64,000 nt of DNA from Branchiostoma lanceolatum (Eukaryota; Chordata; Leptocardii; Amphioxiformes; Branchiostomatidae), in NCBI RefSeq assembly GCF_035083965.1, contig NC_089725.1, positions 25,863,925 to 25,927,924 of the forward strand, in the 5' to 3' direction. This document shows, piece after piece, positions 1-8,852 of this stretch. The notes beneath the pieces were generated by a model. The model was given only the letters and a program-made list of their open reading frames with translations. It was not told where the DNA came from and ran no database searches. Numbering within the stretch: the first letter of the stretch is position 1; each line of letters begins with the position of its first letter. A program made the position numbers and the translations under genes.

Positions 1-1000
1 TTTAGTCTGAGAAAGTTATTTTGCAGCTTATGGCTTAGACGTTTGTGCCCATTTCTTGTGTCTGAGTTAGTTAGTGAGTTAGTGTGTGTGTCCGTTTATC
101 AGTATGTGTTTGTGCCTGTATTGTGTGTTTGTGTGCTTGTGTGTATGTTGGTGTGTGTCAAGGTCAGCCTAATTATAAGCCGTAAGTAGCCAAAATTTCT
201 ACCAGAATTTAACTTAAAAAGGCTGAAAGCTGCTTCTACGCCATAAACAGGCAAAATCAAAAACTACTAAATTCAAAACATGAACATACGTAGAAAATAC
301 ACGAAATGTCACAGTACAGGCAAAGTGAGAATACAAAACTTTTCGTCACTTTGGACCAATGCAAATAACACAAACATCACTTTACTCAAGGTATATAAAA
401 CCTCCCTGCTTTATTGTAAGCCACTCCTGTACTAGAATGACACGATATAATCAAAAATATATTCAGAACAAAGGCTGCTGACAAAAGGTTTCTTGCAGCG
501 TTTTAATTTCAAAACCTGGCCTTTGCCAAAAATATCAGACAGAAATCAAACTTAGACGGGAAGATGAGAAAAGCCTTTTCCTAACACTTGGCAGTAAGCT
601 TAACTCGTGTATCTAACATTATAGTATATACATGATGGCTTTAAAGTTGTGTACTTTGCATTCTATACAAGGTCATTAACAAGAACTTATCTACAGACCA
701 GGCATGAAAATTGTTCTACCCATTACAGTCTTCATAGTTGCTGGTAGAGGCATGAGAGGAAATTAATGATTTGTGATTGTAATTTCAGTTCAAGGTCTAA
801 CCTAGAAACGTACCATCCCCTCTGTCTACTTGAAGCATTATCAGCGGGGAGAACCATGATCTCGTGATGGGTGGCAAGGTGTTGAATACGTTTTGATGAC
901 ATCCTGAGTGATATTGCCAGTAGGGGGTTAGGAAATTTTGAGAGCGACGGCTACTTCTACACACAGCGCTCCTGCCAATTTCTGCAGTATATAGGCCTGA
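1..1000. other. Non-coding stretch, no gene seen
   Basis: A GT-rich simple stretch lies at about 60-160 (repeated tgtgtg and tgtttg words). The rest is AT-rich DNA without a convincing open frame or splice-bounded coding segment. Nothing else is supported. Confidence 0.5.
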
Positions 1001-1039
1001 TATATGGCTGGTTCGATTTTTGCAACCATATCAATAACC

Positions 1040-1375
1040 AGAATTACATTCGGAGCAATCACAAAGATCAGTCCGCCAGAAAACGGGGACTCCCCGATTC
1101 TGTTAGCCCATGACTACTTGGGTTCTTCAACCACCTGTCTTCCTTTCTGGCCCTGTGCCGTCATCTTGGTTCGGGACCCAAGATGACTGACACAGGGCAT
1201 CTTGTGTAGTGGTGTAGGTCCCCGACCCTAAACCACCACACAAGGCAGAAAAGACGACAGGTAGTAGAAAAACACAAGCAGCCATAAACTAACAGAACCA
1301 GAGAAGTCACCATTTTTCAGAGGAATGAACACTGCAATAACTCCAAACACAACCCCAGCCATCGACACAGTCACA
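1040..1375. repeat. Diverged inverted repeat (foldback)
   Basis: The plus-strand segment at about 1040-1160 and the minus-strand segment at about 1240-1370 are diverged copies of one another. Conceptual translations of the two arms share words such as FGAIT/FGVIA, ENGD/KNGD and the ending LPFWPC/SSFLPC. The arms face each other around a short centre at about 1180-1230, so this looks like an old foldback repeat. I do not believe the short open frames in it encode a protein. Confidence 0.45.
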
Positions 1376-1590
1376 GAAACTGAAAAAGACACACACCGGG
1401 TCTGTACACTACAAAAACTGACTGAAGCACTGCGTGCAAAAGGAGCCACCGCTCACAAAACGCCCCAACCCCCCACCAGCAACATCACTCGGGACATCAA
1501 CAAAACACACTCAAGCACCTCACAAACCACCAAGAGATTGTGATCATCCCTGCCGACAATGCCTCAGGTAGACAGAGGGAATCGTTAGAT
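1325..1590 (+). pseudogene. Decayed Penelope-like retroelement fragment
   Basis: A plus-strand frame from 1325 reads through a lysine-rich segment ending in NITRDINKT. After a shift of reading frame near 1505 it continues as LKHLTNHQEIVIIPADNA. The pattern 'LK-L--H--IVI-PAD-' resembles the segment just before the reverse transcriptase core of Penelope-like elements, which typically reads 'I-ILPADKG'. Only this segment is recognisable; there is no catalytic reverse transcriptase motif and no endonuclease. The frame shift and short length mean it is dead. The family assignment rests on one short motif and is tentative. Confidence 0.3.
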
Positions 1591-2034
1591 CAGTTAAAGC
1601 TATATAAATGCAACATCAGAAATCATTAACTTCCTATCATGCCAACGACAAATCAGACCCAGTTCATTTCTGCAAGATGTTTTCGTTTACAACGTTTCAA
1701 CTCTGGACAACTCTCATCAGCAAGAGTCTAACCGTGAACATTGATGTAGTTGATCTGGGTTTAGTTGATCTGGGTTTGTGGGCATCAACAGGATCTGCCG
1801 AAAGATGTTGCCTTCCCAGCTTCTTGTAACTGCAAGAAATTAAAAGCAATTAGGACTAGACATTCAGACTAACGTCTTCATAACGCAATGTCTGCAACAC
1901 TAACTGGAATGGACTAACTGGTCAAGAATGATTAAAAAATCAATTTTGTAACTGTTTAAAGTCGGTGGCACTGGTCTGAACTTGTCGAAAAGAGCAGTCA
2001 GGGTCAGGTTGAAGTACGTTGTATAGGATGTACT

Positions 2035-2172
2035 CACAGGTGGTAACAGGCAGCAGTGCCTTTTATTCCTTTTCCTCCAACCCCTTCAGGTCGGTACATC
2101 GCAGGGATAGGATGTACGTACGTAGCAGTTGCCTCACACCTAAACTGTTCCAAGTCTCCTTCAAAAGCTGGA
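2035..2172 (-). other. Possible orphan minus-strand exon
   Basis: On the minus strand a good acceptor (a TTTTTAAATTGTGTTCCAG-type tract, AG just above 2172) is followed by an open frame of about 45 residues. It contains AFEGDLEQFRCEATATYV and later PAMYRPEGVGGKG. The frame ends at TGA or, one base earlier, at a strong GTGAGT donor near 2036. Its middle is homologous to the upstream part of the tandem units at 2310-3240, so it may belong to the same decayed array. I do not recognise the protein and found no clear neighbouring exons. Confidence 0.2.
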
Positions 2173-2334
2173 ACACAATTTAAAAACAATGTCAGTACGA
2201 TATCGAGCACATATACAGTTCTGATTACTAGGAGTTCACAAGTAGAAAGTAAAACGATTGAATGTCATTAAGTTTGAATAACAGGCTCTATTCTCGACTT
2301 TGCTCGCCTTAGATTAATTCCCCGGTTTGAAATC

Positions 2335-2480
2335 AAAACTCGACAGGTCTCCTCGTAGATAGGCCCGTAGATTCGCTTGACGCCTACCATGTTTTAATGT
2401 GATGCACTTGATGTTGACGCGAAGCGCCTCCCTCATCCCCAGCGCCTTGCCTTCCTTGCCGCCTGCAGGCAGACTTACGG
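2335..2480 (-). pseudogene. Histone H4-like pseudogene copy 1 (most diverged)
   Basis: The minus strand shows DNA related to the H4 coding sequence: GGCAAGGCGCTGGGG at the 'GKGLGKGG' position, and TCTACGAGGAGACC at the 'IYEETRGV' position, but in shifted reading frames. The apparent translation (RRQANLRAYLRGD) is the frame-shifted reading of the H4 'SGLIYEETRG' segment. There is no intact start-to-stop H4 frame. The identification comes from alignment with copies 2 and 3, which keep longer H4-like words. Confidence 0.45.
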
Positions 2481-2697
2481 TACAAAGTCGGTACAAGCGG
2501 TGGGCGCATACGTACGCATCAGCAGTTCCTCACCACCGCTGCAACAAAGAGAATTCAAATTCAATATCGCTGGTCCAACTGCAAGTGGAAACGTGACATC
2601 CAATTAGAACTATACACCTCAGCATTGAATTGATACTGAATTCTACAGTTTATCAAACAGTTGATTGTTAATTCTAGGACAGGGCCTACCGTCGTCT

Positions 2698-2830
2698 CAC
2701 CGTTTAGAACACCGCGGGTCTCCTCTAAGATGAGCCCGGAGGTTTTCTTGACGTTTCCCCGGACGGTGAAGAAGCTTACGGTGACGTTTGGCGCCTCCCT
2801 TCCCAGCTCTTTGTCGCGTGCGGAAAACTC
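2698..2830 (-). pseudogene. Histone H4-like pseudogene copy 2
   Basis: One minus-strand frame reads KKTSGLILEETRGVLNG, matching the H4 core motif KRISGLIYEETRGVLK. Just upstream, in another frame, the DNA encodes GKGGAKRHRKLL, matching the H4 tail GKGGAKRHRKVL. The stretch between them (DNIQGITKPAIRRLARRG in H4) is mostly missing, and the frame shifts there. The C-terminal half of H4 is absent. This is therefore a truncated, frame-shifted H4 derivative. A GTGAGA donor-like sequence follows the last H4-like codon. Confidence 0.6.
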
Positions 2831-3054
2831 AGCTTACGGTACGAAGTCGGTAGACGCGGTGGGCACATACGTACCCATCAGCAATTCCTCACCACCGCTG
2901 CAACAAACGCAAAAGGCTCAAATTATGGCTGTGCTACTGCACGTGGGAATTTCACATACAATTGATAAGAACTGGACATCTCCGATAAACAGTAATGAAT
3001 TGATAAATTCTACAAACACTTAAAATTGCTAATGCTAAGACTGCCATCGTCTTA

Positions 3055-3188
3055 CCGTTTAGAACGCCGCGGGTCTCCTCTAAGATGAGCCCGGAGGTTT
3101 TATTGACGTCACTCCGGACGGTGTAGAACCTTACGGTAACGTTTGCCGCTCTCGCGCTCCTACCCTTGGCCTTGCTGCGTGCAGACAT
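3055..3188 (-). pseudogene. Histone H4-like copy 3, with start codon retained
   Basis: The minus-strand frame starts at ATG 3188 with MSARSKAKGRSARA, recalling the H4 start MSGRGKGGKGLGKG. It then runs in a shifted frame to NKTSGLILEETRGVLNG, matching the H4 word KRISGLIYEETRGVLK. The middle of the histone fold (the DNIQ..RRLA region) is deleted and the C-terminal half of H4 is missing. The fragment ends at a GTAAGA donor-like site at 3054. Three inverted ATTGG motifs (CCAAT on the minus strand) lie upstream at 3364, 3397 and 3444, as in histone promoters. It may be a relic or a recycled exon; a functional H4 is excluded. Confidence 0.55.
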
Positions 3189-3189
3189 T

Positions 3190-3480
3190 TCGGCTTACGA
3201 TGTGATCCCTCTCGGGTATTCAAGAGACGTGTACGGTCTTAGTTGGTTGAGTGTGCGACCGTGAATGACCAGACAATAGACTCAGCCAGCCGGATAAAGG
3301 TGTGCCTCAACGCAGGTGCGAAATTCACCTGCCACTGTACAATGGAGAGAATCCTGATCTCTCATTGGTCTGAAATGCACCCAGAGTCGTTGCACGATTG
3401 GTTATTCCTGCTGATTGTATCAAAAATTCAATACTGTACTGCGATTGGTACATTGAGAGAATCCTGATTTTTGGTTAGAA
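3190..3480 (-). promoter_or_regulatory. CCAAT-box cluster upstream of the H4-like copies
   Basis: ATTGG occurs on the plus strand at 3364-3368, 3397-3401 and 3444-3448, giving three CCAAT boxes in the minus orientation 180-260 bp upstream of the ATG at 3188. The phrase gagagaatcctgat occurs twice, at about 3346 and 3458. CCAAT boxes are typical of histone gene promoters, so this is a plausible relic of an H4 promoter. No TATA box is obvious. Confidence 0.4.
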
Positions 3481-3950
3481 AAATGCACTTCTGACCATGG
3501 TTACCATGCTGATAGGATTATGGGAGCAATGCGCCTAATATCGCCCTACGTGTGATTGCGATTATCAACGGTACTGCAGCTAGTCGGGCGAGGCGACGTT
3601 GTCGTGGAAAAAGTGAGTCATAAGTCGTCGAAGTTACGAAATCAGATTTTAGAAACTAGATGGGAGGGAAAAAATCGAAAGAACAGTATTTCTGCATGAA
3701 AGATTATTCTTTTCACTTTTAAGCCAAGAAAAATTTTAATACTTTTAAACCAACGACAACTTCTGCATTGCGAACTAGAGTTCCACGACCTCATACCATC
3801 GCAAAATGATTTCAACCTTTATGACTGACGTATTAGGAGTGTTTCTCATCAATTATAAATCATACCAGTTGATTGTCTTAAAATATAACATGTCCAAAGT
3901 ATATGCTTAAAAATTATGAGCTTAACAAAGAAGGTTATGCTAATATTTAA
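3480..3950. other. Non-coding spacer
   Basis: AT-rich sequence between the H4-like array and the octamer repeat array. I see no coding segment and no clear repeat. Confidence 0.4.
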
Positions 3951-3954
3951 AATA

Positions 3955-4945
3955 TTGGCTTAATTTATCAATTATGCAAATGAGGCCCTTATTAACATTA
4001 TTTGATTCAACGATGTTCACATTCACATAACTTCCCGATGCCACAAAAAAGTATCAAATGTATGAAATTGCCGTCATTTGCCAGTGTGGAATAATACAAG
4101 TTACTCATTAAGTATGCAAATTAGGCACACATTTACATATTTTCTATCTATTAACATTCCTCTCCTCCTCAGTTACAATTTGAATAGTCATATCATGGAA
4201 CAAAGCGGATTTTTCAAGTTGCCTCATTTATTATGCAAATTAGAATCTGATTTGCAAAATTATCGTCCAATGATACTAAGCATCACACAAGCTATCAACA
4301 TACCAAAAATCATGACCATCCATCAAGGCCATCTTGTTATAGTATTTTCTCATTAATTATGCAAATGAGGACTTTGCATAGTTCATATCAATTAATATTT
4401 CTCTCTTCCTCAGTTACATGTCACATGTTTCAGAGTCCTATCATGGAATTTGGCGGATGTATAAACTTTCCTCATTAATTATGCAAATTAGATACTGATT
4501 TGCATAAGAAGCATCTAATCATGTACATCATCACTCAAGCTATCTACTTACCAAAAATCATTACCATCCATCAAGCCCTTCTTGAGTTATTCCCTTTCAA
4601 AGTCAGACGCAAAACCTGCTCCTGCAGTTTCAAAGAAGCAGCTAGGGGGCTCAAACCCGTACCACTTACTTTGTCCAAAGATCTATGTACAACTCAAAAA
4701 TCAGTATCATAACATGTCCAGAACACGATATATCAAAACAGGAAGTTCCGCTGCAGTATCGTAAGAAGCCGCTAGGGGGCCCAAAATCTAGTCGTTTTCA
4801 GGTCTCATCAAAACCTACCAACATACCAAATATCAAAACAATCCATCCATGCATTCTTGAGTTATGCTGGTCCACTACAGACAGACAAACAAACAAACAA
4901 ACGTTACCCTCTGCATAACCTTCTCGGCGAAGGTAACTATACATA
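3955..4945. repeat. Tandem ~120-bp dispersed-repeat array with octamer motifs
   Basis: The phrase cattaattatgcaaat(t/g)ag, or a close variant, recurs with the octamer ATGCAAAT at 3974, 4114, 4233, 4359 and 4481. The spacings are 140, 119, 126 and 122 bp. Between octamers a second phrase recurs (taccaaaaatcatgaccatccatcaag, near 4300 and 4550). Further on come two copies of an 'aagcagctagggggc'/'aagccgctagggggc' phrase (about 4636 and 4765), then an acaaacaaac run and a ctgcataaccttctcggcgaaggtaa tail (about 4910-4935). The whole looks like one repetitive element with internally repeated units. Confidence 0.6.
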
Positions 4946-5029
4946 AACAGATCGGAAAACTAGGCTGCCTTGGTAGAGGTTGGCACTTGCTGGATGAGAT
5001 GGAATCAGCCTCTACACCTATGTTTCACA

Positions 5030-5235
5030 ATCTTATCCAGTTGCTTGAGTAACTATTTTGGCGCTCTACACCTATGGCTTGGGTGGTGATCTCTAGCCTG
5101 GAGTCCAGTCCTCTTAGCTTTAGTCCGCTACCCAAGCTCCGCTCCTCACCAAGAGTGGAGCTTGGGTAGCAGACTAAAGCTAAGAAGGCTGGACTCCAGG
5201 CTAGAGATCTCAGCAACTTTTGATTACTCAAAAAA
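5030..5235. mobile_element. Foldback element inserted in another repeat
   Basis: A near-perfect palindrome spans about 5089-5211. Its left arm begins gatctctagcctggagtcca and its right arm ends with the complement. The centre is gctcctcaccaagagtggag. The flanks (atccagttgcttgagtaact near 5036, acttttgattactc near 5215) match the other foldback family seen at 23.5, 28.6, 29.0, 40.1 and 63.4 kb, so one MITE-like element seems to sit inside another. Confidence 0.6.
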
Positions 5236-5833
5236 ACAACTTCAAACAAACAACATTCAGCGAAGCTGAAAGTTTAATTACATGTACAGTCATGGTGAAA
5301 CTTTGGACGTGTTTACTTCTGACTTGCTACTGACTGCATGGTTCCTTATGGATTGACAGGCCACAACAATTCTATCCCTTGGTTCTTGAAAGCACAAGAA
5401 TGTCTTATGAAGTTGGTGTAGTGTTAAGGAATGATTCAAAACACTGCACTAATACCATACCAATGACTTTTTTAGTTTACAGCTCAACACTCTCCCAAAC
5501 CAGAACCTGGCATTAGGATATAATTTAGTGTGGCCATTCAATTAATTCCAAAAGAGAAACATGCAAGTCACATTGTATGCACTATTGCAGCTAAGGCTCC
5601 AAACAACAGTTGTGCAACAATTAGAAAATGGAAACTTCAAAAACTCCCTGCCAAATAAGCTAACCACAGGAACCTAACAGTCAGAACAAGTTGTGAGGCG
5701 TGTCTTACTTAATTCTAGCTGGAATCTGACCAGTGCAACAAATTGGCAACTGCCAAGCAATTATATCTGTAGACACCCAGCATGATGGTGTACATTCAGC
5801 AAGGCATGACAATGAGATGCACTTTAATTTCTA

Positions 5834-5942
5834 AGCAGATGTTGGGGAAGAAAATTTCAACGTTATCTGACTGGCCGTCAGAGAAGCCAGTGTCAACCAG
5901 TTAGAAAACATTACCATTTTCCACCCCAACATCTGCTTGGAG
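5834..5942. repeat. Short imperfect palindrome
   Basis: The arm caagcagatgttgggg (about 5832-5848) is matched by its complement ccccaacatctgcttgg (about 5924-5940), and the inner parts also pair imperfectly. Probably a small MITE-like foldback element. Confidence 0.5.
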
Positions 5943-6890
5943 ATTGAGATGCACTGACACTTCTATGTTGCAGAACAACATGAGAAATATAACAGTTACA
6001 CATTCCTGTTTCTCCCAACAAATAATATCAAATTTGCAGGACATTAACAAGTATGGGACCGAGTAAGAAAAACACTATCCTTCCTATCAGTAGTACCTTG
6101 GGTAGTCTACATAACATAATGGTACTCAAGAGCCTGATGTGCAACTCATTAAAGCACACCTATACATCTTGTTACATGTAAGCGGATGCTTAGATTGAAT
6201 TGCACAAAAGAATGGTGGCTGTACAGATACATTAAATGTTTATATACCATTTAAATATGTGAATATGCTGCAGGTATGCTTTTTTTCAAACACAATCCAA
6301 TGTCATATGGCCAAATTTCATCACTTTTTCAAGTGTACAATTTTGGGGACTGCCAAACAAAAAAGCATAAAGTACAACTATTAATCATTGTGATTATAGA
6401 TGATGTGATGGTGCAATATGCCATAAACATGGTACAATTTCCATATGGACTTTTAAGATAATTCCTTGGAAAAAGACAGATCATCCAGGGATTTGTATTT
6501 CCATGGAAAGGCACTTTTCCCATAAAGCTGTGGCAACCTGCTTTTCAATGAGGACATTTGTTATTGCCAGTGAGTTTAAGCCAAGAGCCGAGAGACTTGG
6601 CCACTTATTTTGGATTGTGTTATTCGCATTCAAACTGTTTGATTTGACACATTTCTTGGCTGCTACCTCCTCGAACAACATTGTGAAGTTAATAGATCTG
6701 CAGCTGTGACTCCAGGGAAATTTTTCAGGACAGATTTTTTTGCTTAACCACCTCCCTGCTGTTGTTCCATGCAGCAAAATTTGTATTTGTTACCGGTTAT
6801 CTTAAGTTAGCAGGGACAAGGTTAAAGAAGTGCTAGCTTGATTTATGATAACTGCTGACTGGCCAAAATGTCTTTACCTGATGCTATGTG
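5943..6890. other. Non-coding stretch
   Basis: AT-rich DNA between the 5.9-kb palindrome and the candidate menin polyadenylation signal. Short open frames occur on both strands, but none shows recognisable protein sequence or splice boundaries. Confidence 0.4.
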
Positions 6891-6893
6891 AAC

Positions 6894-6899
6894 TTTATT
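6894..6899 (-). terminator. Candidate menin polyadenylation signal
   Basis: TTTATT on the plus strand gives AATAAA on the minus strand, about 1.95 kb downstream of the menin stop codon. It is a plausible 3' end for the menin transcript, with 6.9-8.85 kb as 3' UTR. No transcript evidence is available, and other signals nearer the stop cannot be excluded. Confidence 0.3.
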
Positions 6900-8852
6900 C
6901 ATCACAATCTTAGATGTATACATTGACAACTAACATAAAACACAACACAACACAGTAATCTAGACAAACAAGTATAATACATATCTTGCAGCTTTTAGAA
7001 ATAATTTATGACCAAATCTACTCAGTTTTTACTTCTCCATCTCTGTACATAATTACATTCTTATATCTTCTGATTCCGACTCACAAAAATAGTTGCACTC
7101 TCTCTCTGCTTGTGAGCAGATAATTATCAAATTTATGCTTCCTGCTAATCACATAGCATTCAAGACTAGCTCTACACAGAGATGACTTGATTTCCTTTCC
7201 TAATTGATGCTGAAGTATACATATACATGTACATCTAACACATTCACAGGAGGGTAGGTATAAAGGTAGTTTCAGGGCTGTCTACGTGACTAACGTGAAT
7301 GTGCAGATCTTCATCTTATAAAATACAACGTAAAGTATTTCTTTCCTATTTCATACAACTCAATTCCATCCTCCTTTATCCCTGCTTTCTTCCATTAACC
7401 AAACACGGCCTGGAAAGGAAACAATTGCAAATATACAGACAAGCCAATCAGCTCTGGGGAGCAACTCTCGGGTTAAAAAAAACTTTTGATCTCAAAATTC
7501 CAAGAAAATGACATGGTGGCAAAATATACTTTTCAACCACAAACTGAAAACACGAGGATTCCAGGCTAACGTTTTCCACTACCATCAGTAACTTTCCAAG
7601 TCATCAGCAGGTGCACGAATGACTCATGTTGCAGCTGACCATGATACTCTAGATTTAAAGTAACATTACTACTTCAATGGCATTTCTACAAACGTTCTGA
7701 ATGCTTGTTATTCTACAATACAATCACAATCCCTAGCCAGAGTATGTTATGAGGATATTTCCATTCTTTTACATTCGGACCTCCTACATGTACAATGGTA
7801 ATAGAAAAAGCTCTACCCTGTTTTCTTTTGTATCATGGCAGACTACTTTGACATGTCTAGTGCCAACATGTCTACCTGTACATCTTTGGTATGGTCTCAT
7901 TCTGGAATGTCAATCAGTTGGATCACGTAATATAAGGAATAAACACTATCTTCAGATCAAACTGCACTTCAAGAGTTGTAGCTTTACCACTGACCTATCA
8001 CATAGAGTGTTGTCGACTGCTAGGATAATGTTTGCTTCTCAGAGTACACCAAGGACATCCCCAGGATTCAGAGAAAAATGATGTAATCCATAAACAGCTT
8101 CAGCAAATCAGCAGGGTTGGTAAATAGATATACATGTATACATTGTAATCAGTTCTTAGCTATACAACCAAAAGGATTGGTACCCTTTCAGCTACATTCC
8201 TCAGGGCATAAGGAACGTTATTACTCCTTCCATATTGTGATATAGCAGCAAGGATGCTGACTCTCTAACGTGATCCCTACTCCATCTTGTCCCATGCCTT
8301 TCTGCAGATGGTAGCTGAAAGATTATACTAAAACGTCGTCAAATCGACTCCTTTGATTGTGTTGCTAAGAACCCAGTATATACAAAATGATGTAATGTTG
8401 ATACATGATTATGGATTTGTGTTCTCAAATTTTGGCCCAAGCCCATTCCAGGTTGAAGCCCACTGTCCAAGGTCTTGCCAGACAGGTCCTGGGGACATCC
8501 CTGGAATACAGGATATTCTAAAAACTTGCTTACTCAAATAAAACTTTCTTTTAGTTGTTTACCCATCGCTTTCTAGTACACGTTTAATGTATATTACAAA
8601 AAAAAAAACATCCTTCTGGTAATGTAGTTATGTAGTTTCTGTACAGTGGTTAGTTAGTTAGTTGTTTGTGCTTGATATCTTGGTTCTTTTATACAGGAAT
8701 GAGGAGCAAGAGATATGTTTATGTGAGCAGGACCCAGTCCTGTACACCGTAGTTCCCAACGTTCTGTTTGGCTGTGTCTGCCTGGACACAGAGATTGGAC
8801 AATCCAACAACTAATGGCCCCTCGATCATAACTGTCAACCTGGTGCACACAC
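6900..8852 (-). other. Probable menin 3' UTR region
   Basis: About 1.95 kb of AT-rich DNA without a convincing coding segment follows the menin stop codon on the minus strand. It ends at a candidate AATAAA signal. The short open frames inside look like chance. Confidence 0.35.

Larger units (their letters stand above)
2310..3240 (-). repeat. Tandem ~360-bp repeat, three diverged units
   Basis: Three units begin at about 2310, 2680 and 3035 (plus-strand coordinates). Shared landmarks on the plus strand include the phrase ctcaccaccgctgcaacaaa near 2530 and 2890, tacggtac(g/a)aagtcggta near 2478 and 2832, and gggtctcctctaagatgagc near 2715 and 3069. Each unit carries a histone H4-like segment on the minus strand (annotated separately). 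A weaker partial copy of the upstream part of the unit is visible at about 2090-2150. Confidence 0.65.

Noticed and set aside
3055-3188. Working histone H4 gene
   Set aside because: The frame is shifted inside the tail, the central helix segment is deleted and the C-terminal half is missing.
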